64,000 bases of DNA from Rhodopseudomonas sp. BAL398 (lineage in GTDB: Bacteria > Pseudomonadota > Alphaproteobacteria > Rhizobiales > Xanthobacteraceae). The position numbers and the translations under genes were made by a program. Shown piece by piece: positions 8,604-18,309 of the stretch. Every line of letters begins with the position of its first letter. Position 1 is the stretch's first letter. The stretch is from the NCBI RefSeq assembly GCF_033001325.1, contig NZ_CP133111.1, positions 3,162,001 to 3,226,000 on the forward strand. Reading direction: 5' to 3'. The notes below the pieces were generated by a model. That model made no database searches, had not been told where the DNA came from, and worked only from the letters and a program-made list of their open reading frames with translations.

Positions 8604-10749
8604 CGGTCAGGTTGGTGACGTTGAGCGCCAGCCGCCAATTCTCGATCTCGTAGTGGATCGCGGCATCGCCCAGGGTGCGCGCCGGCACCACCAGCTTATT
8701 GGCGGTGTCGGCGAATGACGCGCCGACATAGCGCAACCCGCCGCCGAAGCCGAAGCCGCGCAGCGCGCCGTCCTGGAAGGTGTAGTCGGCCCAGCCCGAC
8801 GCCAATTGCCTGGGCGTGCCCACCGGCCTGGTCCCGACCAGCGCCGGGTTGAGATCCTTGCTGACGAAGATGTTGTAGGTGGTGAAAGCGCCCGTCACCT
8901 TGAAGCCCGGCGCCAGATTGGCGACGGCTTCGAGCTCGAGACCACGCGAGGTGACCTCGCCGTTCTGGATCGACAGCAGCGGATTGAGCGGATTGGTGGT
9001 CAGCACGTTCTGACGCTTGAGGTCGAAATAGGCGACGCTGAAATGGCCGTTGAAGCCGTTGGGCTGATATTTGACGCCGATCTCGCTCTGCTGCCCGGTT
9101 TCCGGGCTTTCCAGCGCGGTGCCGTTGAGGCCGACCAACGGATTGTAGCTGGTCGCATAGGACACATAGGGCGCGACGCCGGAATCGAAATTGTAGATCA
9201 GGCCGGCGCGACCGCTGAACTTGCTGTCGTCGCGGGTCTGGCCGGTGCCGGCGTGGTTGTCATTGACGGTGTTGACCCAGTCGTTGCGCCCGCTCAGCAC
9301 CAGGGTAAAGCGACCGAGCTTGATCTGGTCCTGCAGATAGAGGCCGATCTGCTTCTGGGTCAGCGTCACGTCGCGGAACGGACCGCTGGCCTCGGCGGTC
9401 GGCGTGTAGACCGGATTGACCAGGTTGATCGGCGTGCCGAAGCTGAATTTCTGCAGATCGTCGATATTGTAGTGCTTGAGATCGATGCCGAACAGCATGG
9501 TGTGGCTGAAGGCGCCGGTGGCGAAGCGATATTCCAGCTGGTTGTCGAGCGATGCCTGGGCGGCTTCGTTCTGGGCCAGGAAGTTGAACCGTGTCATGTT
9601 CGCCGCCGCGGCGGTGGTCGCATAGCCGAAGCCGTACAGGGTCGCATATTTGACGTCGACATGGGCGTAGCGGGCGTTCTGCCGGAACGTCAGACTGTCG
9701 GTCAGGTTGCGCTCGAACTGATAGCCGATCATCGCCTGGGTGCGATTGAAAGTGTCGAGGCTCGGCTCGCTGGTGAAGACGTCGGTCTTGATGCGGCCGA
9801 ACGGCGCGTCGACTACGGTGCCGACATAGGGCAGGAAATTCTGGCCGCGGGTGTTGTTCTTGGAGGCCGAGGCCAGCAGCGTGAAGCTGGTGTCGGCATC
9901 CGGCCGCCAGGTCAGTGACGGCGCGATGAAGAAATTATTGTCCTGGGTATAGTCGGTCTGGGTGTCGCCGCCCTGGAACTGGCCGACCAACCGAGTGAAC
10001 AGCTGGCCCTTGTCGGTCGCCATCGCCACCGGGCCGCCGATATCGAATCCGACATAGCGATTGCCGAAATTATTGACGCCGGCCTCGATGTAGCGGATCG
10101 GCTCGGCCGGCGGCATCTTGCTGACGGCGTTGATGATGCCGCTCGGGCTCGAGCCGCCATACAGGATCGCCGACGGGCCGCGCAGCACCTCGACGCGTTC
10201 GAGATTGAAGGGCTGCAGCTTCCACGTCGCATAGGACGTCGAAAACAATTGCAGCCCGTCGAGGAAGGTCGAATTGTCGTCGGACTTGAAGCCGCGGATC
10301 AAAAACCAGTCGTTGCGCACGTCATTGCCGAAAGTGCCGCCGACCACGCCGGGCGTATAGGCCAAGATCTGATCGAAGCTGCGCGGCTTCTGGTCGCGAA
10401 TCTGCGCCGCGCCGATCACCGAGATCGACTGCGGCGTCTCGTTGATCGGGGTGTTGGTCTTGGTGCCGGCCATGCTCCGGGTAGCGGCATAACCATCGAT
10501 CGGACCGCGCGGATCTTCGGCGGCGACGATGTCGCGGCTGGGCTGCGGCGCGCGGGGCGCCGTGACGCTGCGCGCCGGCTGAGCGCGACGCGGCTTGGGC
10601 GCGACCACCACCATCGCCGGCAGCGGCGTGGCGCCGGGCGCGGTCGAGGCGGCAGAGGACTGCGCCATCGCGGCCTGACCCGACAGACATCCGAGCGCCA
10701 ACGCGCCCGACGCGGCAGTGATACGCAGCGCAGACAGATTCTTCAGCAA
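8512..10749 (-). CDS. TonB-dependent siderophore receptor
   Basis: Outer-membrane receptor of 745 residues. It has a signal peptide of about 29 residues ending in AMA, and a plug domain with the TonB-box-proximal segment NETPQSISVI and the plug signature LRGPSAILYGGSSPSG. A 22-strand barrel ends in the typical terminal aromatic residue (YKW). The layout is that of FhuA/FpvA/FoxA-type ferric siderophore receptors; the ligand cannot be assigned. The PepSY gene overlaps its 3' end, forming an iron-uptake operon. An Irr-box-like element lies about 100 bases upstream of the start. Confidence 0.92.
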   Translation of the reverse strand: MLKNLSALRITAASGALALGCLSGQAAMAQSSAASTAPGATPLPAMVVVAPKPRRAQPARSVTAPRAPQPSRDIVAAEDPRGPIDGYAATRSMAGTKTNTPINETPQSISVIGAAQIRDQKPRSFDQILAYTPGVVGGTFGNDVRNDWFLIRGFKSDDNSTFLDGLQLFSTSYATWKLQPFNLERVEVLRGPSAILYGGSSPSGIINAVSKMPPAEPIRYIEAGVNNFGNRYVGFDIGGPVAMATDKGQLFTRLVGQFQGGDTQTDYTQDNNFFIAPSLTWRPDADTSFTLLASASKNNTRGQNFLPYVGTVVDAPFGRIKTDVFTSEPSLDTFNRTQAMIGYQFERNLTDSLTFRQNARYAHVDVKYATLYGFGYATTAAAANMTRFNFLAQNEAAQASLDNQLEYRFATGAFSHTMLFGIDLKHYNIDDLQKFSFGTPINLVNPVYTPTAEASGPFRDVTLTQKQIGLYLQDQIKLGRFTLVLSGRNDWVNTVNDNHAGTGQTRDDSKFSGRAGLIYNFDSGVAPYVSYATSYNPLVGLNGTALESPETGQQSEIGVKYQPNGFNGHFSVAYFDLKRQNVLTTNPLNPLLSIQNGEVTSRGLELEAVANLAPGFKVTGAFTTYNIFVSKDLNPALVGTRPVGTPRQLASGWADYTFQDGALRGFGFGGGLRYVGASFADTANKLVVPARTLGDAAIHYEIENWRLALNVTNLTDEIYVASCSQAEACFYGDRRRVTASVGYKW

Positions 10750-10850
10750 GACACGTCCCCCGATCGCCGTCGCATCGGCAAAGTGATGCGACCATTCCCT
10801 GACGCGGCGAGGGATAAGCGAGCGGCGGCGAGGCCGCCAATGGAATGCCT

Positions 10851-10867
10851 CTTAGAACGAGTCTCAC
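10851..10867 (-). promoter_or_regulatory. Putative iron control element (Irr box) upstream of TonB receptor
   Basis: The core TTAGAACGAGTCT resembles the rhizobial Irr-binding ICE consensus TTTAGAA-N3-TTCTAAA, agreeing at about 13 of 17 positions by eye. It lies about 100 bases before the receptor ATG, as expected for a promoter site. Iron-responsive control of this receptor is inferred. Confidence 0.4.
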
Positions 10868-11328
10868 AAGACAACCGGATTTTGCGCTTGAAATTCGCGA
10901 ACCACGCGGCGACCGGCGCGTCAGGCGGCCATTCGCTCCCGAGCTGCGCGCGATGCGGCGCGGCCGGATCGACGAAACGCAACCTGAGGTGTTGGGCCGG
11001 CGCCAAGACCAGATGGTGCGCGCCAAAGGCCACACGGACATAAGCGCGATTCGGATTACCTTGGGCGATTGAATCCGGGATGCCATGCTCGAACCGGCGA
11101 TTGCGTGATCCTCTCGCGGCGAGAAGCCCGAGCTGACCTCGTAGGATACGCGCTGAGGCAATCCAGCGCGTCCATCACTGCCACCTGTGGCAAACTCCGA
11201 AGCCGATTCCTCATTCTCAAAAATGGCAAATTCCAATCAATCCACTATACTCGCAGCCGCCAGAGTGGTGAAGTGCGCCACGAGATTAGATTCCATACTG
11301 AGACTGGACGAAGGTTCTAGGTGACTCC
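10868..11328. other. Non-coding or decayed border of the ATPase/DUF4276 cassette
   Basis: This stretch of about 460 bases holds no convincing gene. The frames crossing it are short and GC-patterned like shadows. From about 11150 the composition becomes noticeably more AT-rich, marking the left edge of the acquired cassette. No integrase, tRNA or clear direct repeat was found. Confidence 0.5.
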
Positions 11329-12579
11329 ATGAATCAAATGCCGCTTGCTCAAACCGGCAAGCCGAAAAAAATGGCGCGAATCACTTATTTGAAGGTGGAA
11401 AACTTTCGCGCCCTGCGCAGGGTGGAGTTTAAGAATATAACGCCATTGACCGTCTTGCTTGGACCGAACGGTAGCGGTAAATCGACGGTGTTTGATGTGT
11501 TTGCATTCCTATCGGAATGCTTCGAGTCAGGCCTGCGACGCGCGTGGGATCGCCGAGGCAGGGCCAAAGAATTGAAAACACGCGGTTCTGATGGTCCGCT
11601 TGTTATCGAAATCAAGTATCGCGAGCCGGACTACCCATTGATCACATACCATCTCGCAGTTGATGAACGCAACGGGGCACCCGCTGTCGTCGAAGAGTGG
11701 CTTGAATGGAAGCGCGGAAGTCATGGGCGCCCCTTTCGATTCCTTGATTATCGAGAGGGCGTCGGAAAAGCCGTGAGCGGTGAATTGCCCGACATTGAAG
11801 ACAAACGCATCGATATCCCGCTAAAATCGCCCGATTTGATCGCTGTTAATGCGCTCGGCCAATTTGCGGAACATCCGCGGGTGGCAGCTCTCCGTGAATT
11901 TATAACGGGATGGTATGTTTCATATTTTTCCGTGGACAATACACGAGGACAACCAGAAGCCGGACCGCAAGAACGGCTATCTCGCACAGGTGACAATCTT
12001 GCAAATGTTATCCAGTACTTATCCGACCAACATCCCGCGAGATTGAATGAGATATTTGGAGCGCTTCGGTCTCGCGTTCCGCGCATTGAAAAAGTTCTAG
12101 CTGAACCAATGCCAGATGGGCGACTGCTCCTTACTATAAAGGACGCGCCTTTTGACAATGCAATACTTGCGCGCTTCGCCTCCGACGGGACGCTGAAGAT
12201 GCTCGCGTACCTCGTTTTGCTGTACGATCCATCGCCGCCTCCATTCATTGGAATTGAAGAGCCGGAGAATTTCCTCCACCCGCGCCTCCTCTATGGCTTA
12301 GCAGAGGAATGCCGTGCTGCGGCGGAGCGCGGACAACTACTCGTCACCACTCACTCGCCGTTCTTTTTGAATGCGCTGCGCCCGCAGGAGGTTCGCGTAC
12401 TCTATCGAAATGAAGAGGGCTATACGCAGGCGCTTCTTGCGTCGGAGATTCCCGGAATTGAAGAATTCATGAGCGAGGGAGCGCTTCTTGGACATCTATG
12501 GCTGGAGGGGCACTTCGGGGCAGGAGACCCCCTAACGAACCAAGGCGCTCCGGTCCGACAGATCAAGAGCATCAAATGA
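11329..12579 (+). CDS. RecF/OLD-like AAA (ABC-type) ATPase of a two-gene cassette
   Basis: Protein of 416 residues from the AAA15/RecF-like branch of ABC ATPases. It starts with the family's typical [11 protein letters not shown], then Walker [10 protein letters not shown] at residues 45-53. A signature-like SDGTLK lies at 285-290, Walker B FIGIEEPE at 306-313 and the H-loop THSP at 341-344. The span between is too short for a long SMC coiled coil. Such ATPases pair with TOPRIM or other nuclease-like partners in phage defence (OLD, PARIS, Gabija, retron Septu) and in DNA repair. The next gene overlaps by four bases, so the two proteins are likely made together. Codon usage is richer in A/T than the surroundings, indicating horizontal transfer. 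ATG codons at 11338 and 11371 are alternative starts. Confidence 0.88.
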   Translation: MNQMPLAQTGKPKKMARITYLKVENFRALRRVEFKNITPLTVLLGPNGSGKSTVFDVFAFLSECFESGLRRAWDRRGRAKELKTRGSDGPLVIEIKYREPDYPLITYHLAVDERNGAPAVVEEWLEWKRGSHGRPFRFLDYREGVGKAVSGELPDIEDKRIDIPLKSPDLIAVNALGQFAEHPRVAALREFITGWYVSYFSVDNTRGQPEAGPQERLSRTGDNLANVIQYLSDQHPARLNEIFGALRSRVPRIEKVLAEPMPDGRLLLTIKDAPFDNAILARFASDGTLKMLAYLVLLYDPSPPPFIGIEEPENFLHPRLLYGLAEECRAAAERGQLLVTTHSPFFLNALRPQEVRVLYRNEEGYTQALLASEIPGIEEFMSEGALLGHLWLEGHFGAGDPLTNQGAPVRQIKSIK

Positions 12580-13193
12580 AAGCGGGGCATTTGGAAATCT
12601 TGGTCGAAGAACCTTCAATGGAAGCATTTTTAGCCGAAATGCTTCCGCGATTGCTGGCGGGGCGAGCCACTTACACGATCCATGCCCATCAAGGAAAGAG
12701 TGATCTACTCAAGAAATTGGGCGACAGGCTAAGGGCATATGCGAAATGGCTGCCGGAATCTTCTCGCATAGTAGTCGTAATCGATCGCGATAATAGTGAT
12801 TGCTTCGCACTAAAGGAGAAGATGGAACAGCTCGCTAAGGAAGCAAATTTGCTGACACGTAAAACGTCGGCGAATGGCAATTGGCGAGTTGTCAATCGAC
12901 TGGCAATTGAGGAGCTGGAGGCTTGGTTCTTTGGTGAATGGAAAGCCGTTTGCACGTCATTCCCCAAGGTGTCCTCGACGATCCCAGCGCAGGCGCCATA
13001 CAGGAATCCAGACGCAGTAACTGGTGGTACATGGGAAGCATTGGAAAGGGTCCTGGGGAATGCCGGTTACTTCCCAGGAGGATTGAGAAAACTGGAATTG
13101 GCGGTTGCTATTGGCAAGCACTTTGACCCGATGTCAGCAACGTCGCCAAGCTTCTTGACGTTCAGGGACGCTCTCGTAGAGTCTGTTTCATAG
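12576..13193 (+). CDS. DUF4276 family protein (TOPRIM-like partner)
   Basis: Protein of 205 residues. The N-terminal [12 protein letters not shown] (residues 8-19) and VVVIDRDN (66-73) are the conserved acidic motifs of DUF4276. They resemble the glutamate and DxD motifs of a TOPRIM metal site, and a further [10 protein letters not shown] lies at 113-122. The protein is therefore a plausible nuclease or effector. Its ATG is embedded in the stop of the ATPase gene (ATGA overlap), so translation is coupled. DUF4276 genes are regularly found beside AAA15-type ATPases, and their function is not established. The 3' end meets mbfA convergently with ten bases between. Confidence 0.8.
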   Translation: MKAGHLEILVEEPSMEAFLAEMLPRLLAGRATYTIHAHQGKSDLLKKLGDRLRAYAKWLPESSRIVVVIDRDNSDCFALKEKMEQLAKEANLLTRKTSANGNWRVVNRLAIEELEAWFFGEWKAVCTSFPKVSSTIPAQAPYRNPDAVTGGTWEALERVLGNAGYFPGGLRKLELAVAIGKHFDPMSATSPSFLTFRDALVESVS

Positions 13194-13203
13194 ATGATTG
13201 AGA

Positions 13204-14175
13204 TTAAGCCCCGCCGATCAAAATCCCGACCGCGAGCACGATGACGCCGCCGAGCACGATCTGAAACACCGCCTGCAGGAACGGCGTGTCCATGTATTTG
13301 GCGCGGATCCAGGCGATCGCCCACAATTCGAAGAACACCACGAAGCCGGCGATCGCGGTGGCGATCCAGAACGCATTGGCCCAGCTGTCCGGCACCAGAT
13401 AGGGCAGCGTATGGCCGAGACCGCCGACCGTGGTCATCAACCCGCAGATGCCGCCGCGCAGCCAGGGCGAGCCGCGGCCGGTCATCGAGCCGTCATCGGA
13501 CAGCGCCTCGGCGAAGCCCATGCTGATGCCGGCGCCGATCGAGGCGGCCAGACCAACCAGGAAGGTCTGCCAGTTCTGATGGGTGGCGAAGGCGGCGGCG
13601 AACAACGGCGCCAGCGTCGACACCGAGCCGTCCATCAAGCCGGCCAGGCCGGGCTGGACATATTGCAGCACGAACATGCGGCGGCGCGTCTTGTCCTCCT
13701 CGCCGCGGACACCAGCGGTGAGGATGGTCTCGGACAGCCGCGAGGCGAGATGCTCGTGGCCCTTTTCCATCTCGGCCAGATCGGTGAGCAGCTTGCGGAC
13801 ACCGACATCGGTGGTCTGCTCGGCGGACTTGACGTAGAACCGCTCGGCCTCGAACTCCATGGTCTCGGCTTCCTTGCGGATCCGATCCAGCGGCAGATTG
13901 CGGGTCAGCCAGATCGGCCGCCGCTTGATGAAGCCCTTGACGTCCTCGCGACGGATCGGCGGCAGGTTCGGCCCGAACCGCTGCTCATACATCCGCAGCA
14001 ACATATGGCGATGGCCGGTTTCCTGATGCGCCATCTGGGTGAACAGCTTGGCCGAATCCGGATAGCGTTCCGACAGATCCTCGGCGAAGGCGTGATAGAT
14101 CCGGCTGTCCTCCTCCTCGGAGGCGATTGCCACGGCGAGAATTTCGCGCTCGGTGAGATCGGAGAAAGCCTTCAT
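13204..14175 (-). CDS. mbfA: Membrane-bound ferritin-VIT iron exporter
   Basis: Protein of 323 residues with an N-terminal ferritin-like (erythrin) domain and a C-terminal VIT1/CCC1 membrane domain of about five helices. Likely di-iron ligands are Glu20, Glu52 and His55 in HQETGH, Glu107, Glu137 and His140 in EMEKGH. In Bradyrhizobium and Agrobacterium MbfA exports iron from the cytoplasm, protects against peroxide and high iron, and is repressed by Irr. The ATG at 14175 gives the family N-terminus ([22 protein letters not shown]); a TTG at 14190 is possible. A near-perfect Irr box lies 19 bases upstream. Confidence 0.92.
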   Translation of the reverse strand: MKAFSDLTEREILAVAIASEEEDSRIYHAFAEDLSERYPDSAKLFTQMAHQETGHRHMLLRMYEQRFGPNLPPIRREDVKGFIKRRPIWLTRNLPLDRIRKEAETMEFEAERFYVKSAEQTTDVGVRKLLTDLAEMEKGHEHLASRLSETILTAGVRGEEDKTRRRMFVLQYVQPGLAGLMDGSVSTLAPLFAAAFATHQNWQTFLVGLAASIGAGISMGFAEALSDDGSMTGRGSPWLRGGICGLMTTVGGLGHTLPYLVPDSWANAFWIATAIAGFVVFFELWAIAWIRAKYMDTPFLQAVFQIVLGGVIVLAVGILIGGA

Positions 14176-14193
14176 TCGGCAGGATTCCAATAG

Positions 14194-14210
14194 ATTAGAA
14201 TTATTCTAAC
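14194..14210 (-). promoter_or_regulatory. Iron control element (Irr box) of mbfA
   Basis: TTAGAA-TTA-TTCTAA at 14195-14209 is a perfect dyad and matches the rhizobial ICE consensus bound by Irr. It lies 20 bases before the ATG, overlapping the likely promoter. Irr would repress mbfA when iron is scarce and release it when iron is plentiful. Confidence 0.8.
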
Positions 14211-14240
14211 TCTTTAGGGCCTGGGGCGCGTGCTGTCAAA

Positions 14241-14326
14241 ACGAAGCAATCCACTCTGTGCTTTGGCGCCCCTGGATTGCTTCGCGTTCGGACGGCGCGA
14301 TGCGCCGTCCTCGGCTCGCAATGACG
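14241..14326. repeat. Palindromic repeat, family A copy 3
   Basis: Contains GAAGCAATCCACTC, CTGGATTGCTTCG and the closing ctcgcaatgacg. The left terminal catt-gcgag is missing, so the copy is shortened. Confidence 0.8.
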
Positions 14327-14375
14327 AAAACAAGTTTGATTTTATTAGCTTCTTTTTCAGTCAAACTCTTAAAGT

Positions 14376-14431
14376 GAATCCGGGCCCGGGCGCCGGCCGG
14401 CTTTGCCGGCGGACGCACAGGCCCGGAATGA
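14376..14431. repeat. Palindromic repeat, family C copy 2
   Basis: Reads gaatccgggcccgg, then GCCGGCCGGC-ttt-GCCGGCGGAC, and ends gcccggaatgac. It lies just downstream of the first chemoreceptor gene on the minus strand. Confidence 0.6.
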
Positions 14432-14469
14432 CTTTCGCGATGGAGCGCGGCCTATCGCTCGAAACCGCT

Positions 14470-16155
14470 CTACGCCGCCCGCACCTTGCCGAGGAAGTCG
14501 TCGACCGCGACGCGCAGCATGCCGGACTGGGTGTCGAGCTCGCGGGCGCTCGACAGCACCTGGGAGGCCGCGTCGCCGGTCGCCGTCGCGGCGGCGCTGA
14601 CGCCGCCGATGTGGCTGTTGATCTCGCTGGAGCCGCTCGCCACCGACTGGATATTGCGGGCGATTTCGCGGGTCGCGGCGCCCTGCTCTTCCACCGCGCC
14701 GGAAATCGCCAGGGTGATTTCGCTCATCTGGGCGATGGTGGTGGTGATGCCGCCGATCGATTGCACCGCGTCGGAGGTCGAGGCCTGCATCGCCGAGACC
14801 TGGGAGGAGATTTCCTCGGTGGCTTTGGCGGTCTGGCTCGCCAGCGCCTTCACCTCGTTGGCGACCACCGCGAAGCCACGACCGGATTCGCCGGCGCGCG
14901 CCGCTTCGATGGTGGCGTTCAGCGCCAACAGGTTGGTCTGCGAGGCGATCGAATGGATCAGCTGCACCACCTCACCGATCTTCTCGGCGCCGATGGAGAG
15001 TTGCTTGACCGTGGCATTGGTCCGCTCGGCGTCGCCGACCGCGCGGCCGGCGATTTCCCGAGACTGCGTCACCTGGCGGGAGATCTCGCTCACCGAGCCC
15101 GACAATTCCTCGGCGGCGGCCGCGACCATGCCGACGGTGGCCGATGCGGTTTCCGACGCCGCGCCGACATAGGCGGCGCGCGAACTGGCGTCGCTCGCGG
15201 TCGCGGTCATCGACTGCGCGGTGGTCTGCATGTTCGCCGTCGCGGCCGCGACCGAGCGCACCACGCTATTGACGCTATTTTCGAAATCCCTGGCGATCCC
15301 TTCCATCATCGCGTGCCGCTCGGCGGCGGCGCGGGCCTGGGTCTCGGCCTCGACCTGTTCGAGACCCCGAATCCGGATCGCGTTGTCCTTGAACACCTGG
15401 ACGGTGGCGGCCATTTCGCCAACCTCGTCGCCGCGCTCGATGCCTGGAATGTCCTCTTCCAGCTTGCCGTCCGCCAAGGCGCGCATCCGGGCGCCGAGCC
15501 GGCCGAGCGGAATGGTGATGCTGCGCGCGATCATGATGGCGACGACACCGGCGAACACCGCGATGGCGAAAATCGCAAGGCCGAGCGCGATCATGATCGG
15601 CTTGAGCTTGGCGTCGAGGTCGTCGAGATAAGCCCCGGTGCCGACGAACATGTTCCAGCCGGGAATCGCCATGGCATAGCCAAGCTTGCGGATCGGCTTC
15701 TTCTCACCCGGTTTCATGAATTCGTAGCTCAGCAAGACCTCGCCGTTGGCGGCGACGCCGTCGCGTAGCTCGCGTGATAGCGCCCGGCCGTTGGTCTGGA
15801 CGTCGAGCCGATTGGTGCCGATCGCCTTGGGATCGGAATGGGCGATGGTGATCCCGTCCATCGTGTAGGCGAACAAATAGCCGGCGCCGTTGTCGAACGT
15901 CATGGAATTGGCGCGCTTGGCGAATTCGGCCACCGCGGTGGCCTTGTCAAGCTGCCCGGCATCGACCTGCTTTTGCAGCCCGATCGCCATGTTGCGCGCG
16001 ACTTCGACGATCGTCTTGGTCTGCTCGATCCGCGCGTTCAGCATTTCCCGCTGCATCATCGACCCGGCGAGCAAGCCGGCGGCGCATAGGCCAACCAGCG
16101 TAACGCCAACCAGGATGCCAAGCTTCGGTGTGATCTTTAAATTGCTGAACTTCAC
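14470..16155 (-). CDS. Methyl-accepting chemotaxis protein, Cache sensor (tandem copy 1)
   Basis: Transmembrane chemoreceptor of 561 residues. It has one N-terminal helix (about 10-32), a periplasmic single Cache domain (about 35-185), a second helix (about 190-212), a HAMP domain, and the cytoplasmic signalling domain. The hairpin tip contains [20 protein letters not shown], which binds CheA and CheW. There is no CheR-docking pentapeptide at the C-terminus (FLGKVRAA). Its length and domain plan equal those of the next gene, a tandem paralogue. Single Cache domains usually bind small organic acids; the ligand is unknown. Confidence 0.92.
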   Translation of the reverse strand: MKFSNLKITPKLGILVGVTLVGLCAAGLLAGSMMQREMLNARIEQTKTIVEVARNMAIGLQKQVDAGQLDKATAVAEFAKRANSMTFDNGAGYLFAYTMDGITIAHSDPKAIGTNRLDVQTNGRALSRELRDGVAANGEVLLSYEFMKPGEKKPIRKLGYAMAIPGWNMFVGTGAYLDDLDAKLKPIMIALGLAIFAIAVFAGVVAIMIARSITIPLGRLGARMRALADGKLEEDIPGIERGDEVGEMAATVQVFKDNAIRIRGLEQVEAETQARAAAERHAMMEGIARDFENSVNSVVRSVAAATANMQTTAQSMTATASDASSRAAYVGAASETASATVGMVAAAAEELSGSVSEISRQVTQSREIAGRAVGDAERTNATVKQLSIGAEKIGEVVQLIHSIASQTNLLALNATIEAARAGESGRGFAVVANEVKALASQTAKATEEISSQVSAMQASTSDAVQSIGGITTTIAQMSEITLAISGAVEEQGAATREIARNIQSVASGSSEINSHIGGVSAAATATGDAASQVLSSARELDTQSGMLRVAVDDFLGKVRAA

Positions 16156-16265
16156 GGTGATGTCTCCGACGACCGCAACTGGCGGACGCCGGCACGATAG
16201 CCGCAGAACCTTCTAGACTGTTTACTTTTGCGGTCAATTTTGACCACGAAAGCAACCGGTTGGGT

Positions 16266-16289
16266 AGGAAAGCGGGGCGCCGCTTTCCT
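16266..16289. terminator. Hairpin between tandem chemoreceptor genes
   Basis: AGGAAAGCGG, loop GGCG, CCGCTTTCCT: a ten-base-pair perfect stem downstream of the upstream receptor gene on the minus strand. There is no clear T-run, so it may only slow transcription or protect the 3' end. Confidence 0.35.
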
Positions 16290-16346
16290 GGCCTATCGTC
16301 ACATCAATGTTGGCATGTACCTACATACCTCAATGCCGGGAATTGC

Positions 16347-18032
16347 TCAGGCGGCCCTCACCTTGCTGAGGAAGTCGTCGACGGCGCTGCGCAGCATGCT
16401 GGACTGATTGTCGAGCTCGCGGGCATTGTCCAGCACCTGCGAGGCGGCGGCGCCGGTGGCCTCGGCGGCGACGCTGACGCCGCCGATATGATCGCTGACC
16501 TCGCTCGAGCCGGCCGCCACCGACTGGATGCTGCTGGCGATTTCCCGGGTCGCGGTGCCCTGCTGTTCGACCGCGCTGGAGATGCTGGTGGTGATGTGGC
16601 TCATCTCGGCGATGGTGCCGGTGATGGCGCTGATCGACTGCACCGCTTCGCTGGTCGAGGCCTGCATGGCGGAGACCTGGGCGGAGATTTCCTCGGTCGC
16701 TTTGGCGGTCTGGCTCGCCAGCGCCTTCACCTCGGACGCCACGACCGCAAAGCCGCGGCCGGATTCGCCGGCGCGCGCCGCCTCGATGGTGGCGTTGAGG
16801 GCGAGCAGATTGGTCTGGGTGGCGATCGAGTGGATCAGTTGCACCACTTCGCCGATCTTTTCCGCGCCGCTGGAGAGCAGCTGCACCGTCGCATTGGTGC
16901 GTTCGGCATCGCCCACCGCCTTGCTGGCGATGGCGCTCGACTGCGACACCTGGCGCAGCACCTCGGCCACGGAGGCCGACAGCTCTTCGGCGGCCGAGGC
17001 CACGGTGCCGACATTGGTCGAGGAGCGTTCGGACGCCGCACCGACGGTCGCGGCGCGCGACGAGGCGTCGCTCGCGGTCTCGGTCATCGATTGCGCGGTG
17101 GTCTGCATGCCGGCCGCCGCCGCCGCGACCGAACGGACGATGCCGTTGACGCTGCGCTCGAAATCGTCGGCGATGCTCTCCATCGCGGCGCGGCGCTCGG
17201 CACCGGCGCGCTGTTGCGTCGCGGCTTCGGCCTGGTCGAGCTCGCGGATGCGCAGCGCATTGTCCTTGAACACCTGAACGGTGGACGCCATCGCGCCAAT
17301 TTCGTCGCCGCGGTCGAGGCCGGGGATCTCACCATCCAGCGCGCCATCGGCCAGCGCCTTCATCCGGGTGCCGAGCTGGCCGAGCGGGCGGCTGATGCTG
17401 CGGCCGATCGTCCAGGCGATCAGGCCGGCAATGCCGCCGATCGCCAGAACCGCAAGGCCGAGCGAGACCATGATCGGAACCAGCTTGGCGTTGAGATCCT
17501 CGAGATAGCCGCCGGTCCCGACATACATATTCCAGGCCGGGATCGCCGCCGCAACGCCGAATTTCTTGATCGGCGTCTTCTCGCCCGGCTTCATATATTC
17601 ATAGGTCAGCATCTCCTCGCCCTTGGCGGAGACGCCGGCGATCCATTCCTTGGTCAGAAACCGACCATTGGTTTGCGAGTCGAGGCGTTGCTGGCCGAGC
17701 TGCGCCGGGTTCGGGGACAGGATCGTGACGCCATCCATGGTCGAGCCGAACAGATAGCCGGCGCCGTCATTGTAGCGCATCGCATTGCCGACCCGACCGA
17801 ACTCGGCGATCGCGGCTTCCTTGGTGAGCTTGCCGGCGGCGACGTCCTTCTGCAGGTCGGCCGCCAGATTGCGCGCCATATCGACGATCGCCTTGGTCTG
17901 ATCGATGCGCGCGTTGAGCATTTCCCGCTTGACCAGATACCCGGCCAGGACGCCGGTGGCGCAAAGTCCGAACAACGTCACCCCTACCAGGACGGCTAGC
18001 TTCGGGGTGATCTTCAAATTGTTCAGCTTCAC
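16347..18032 (-). CDS. Methyl-accepting chemotaxis protein, Cache sensor (tandem copy 2)
   Basis: Transmembrane chemoreceptor of 561 residues, the same length as its neighbour at 14470-16155. It shares the start LKITPKL, the single Cache sensor between two helices, HAMP, and a signalling domain with [20 protein letters not shown]. The Cache domains have diverged more than the signalling parts (for example AHSDPKAIG against LSPNPAQLG at the ligand side), suggesting duplication followed by a change of ligand. GGAG lies ten bases before the ATG. The 190-base gap to the next gene holds a hairpin, so the two may be separate transcripts. Confidence 0.92.
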   Translation of the reverse strand: MKLNNLKITPKLAVLVGVTLFGLCATGVLAGYLVKREMLNARIDQTKAIVDMARNLAADLQKDVAAGKLTKEAAIAEFGRVGNAMRYNDGAGYLFGSTMDGVTILSPNPAQLGQQRLDSQTNGRFLTKEWIAGVSAKGEEMLTYEYMKPGEKTPIKKFGVAAAIPAWNMYVGTGGYLEDLNAKLVPIMVSLGLAVLAIGGIAGLIAWTIGRSISRPLGQLGTRMKALADGALDGEIPGLDRGDEIGAMASTVQVFKDNALRIRELDQAEAATQQRAGAERRAAMESIADDFERSVNGIVRSVAAAAAGMQTTAQSMTETASDASSRAATVGAASERSSTNVGTVASAAEELSASVAEVLRQVSQSSAIASKAVGDAERTNATVQLLSSGAEKIGEVVQLIHSIATQTNLLALNATIEAARAGESGRGFAVVASEVKALASQTAKATEEISAQVSAMQASTSEAVQSISAITGTIAEMSHITTSISSAVEQQGTATREIASSIQSVAAGSSEVSDHIGGVSVAAEATGAAASQVLDNARELDNQSSMLRSAVDDFLSKVRAA

Positions 18033-18172
18033 GAGGATTCTCCGGGATCATGGCGCGCCAGATGGCGACATCGCTGCGGCGCCACTATTCGACCGAGATC
18101 CTCTTCAGTTCCTTACGAACAGCCCACGTAACAACACCAGGACAAAGCTCCACCGGATCGGCCGCCGCAACG

Positions 18173-18201
18173 AAAAATCCCTCCCCGCACGGGGAGGGAT
18201 T
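18173..18201 (-). terminator. Rho-independent terminator of serA
   Basis: AATCCCTCCCC, loop of four, GGGGAGGGATT: an 11-base-pair perfect stem followed on the minus strand by TTTTT. It lies about 110 bases after the serA stop. Confidence 0.8.
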
Positions 18202-18242
18202 CTGTCGTGAGCGTGATTTGTTGACGTGTTGCGGCGTCGAGC

Positions 18243-18291
18243 GTCATTCCGGGAAACCAACGGCGTCAGCTGCGAGGCAACCCGGAATGAC
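18243..18291. repeat. Palindromic repeat, family C copy 3
   Basis: Short copy: gtcattccggg ... cccggaatgac as terminal inverted repeats around a GC-rich core, lying between serA and its terminator. Confidence 0.65.
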
Positions 18292-18309
18292 CAGCGTTTT
18301 GACGAACGC

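Noticed and set aside
8806-9918. 370-codon plus-strand frame opposite the TonB receptor
   Set aside because: It is the antisense of a clear receptor gene in GC-rich DNA; low-complexity Arg/Gly/Val composition and no motifs.
10743-11033. 96-codon minus-strand frame between the TonB receptor and the ATPase cassette
   Set aside because: No ribosome-binding site or recognisable motif, and it overlaps the receptor start and the Irr-like box.
14230-15768. 512-codon plus-strand frame opposite the first chemoreceptor
   Set aside because: Shadow of the chemoreceptor on the other strand; Gly/His/Arg-rich with no family resemblance.
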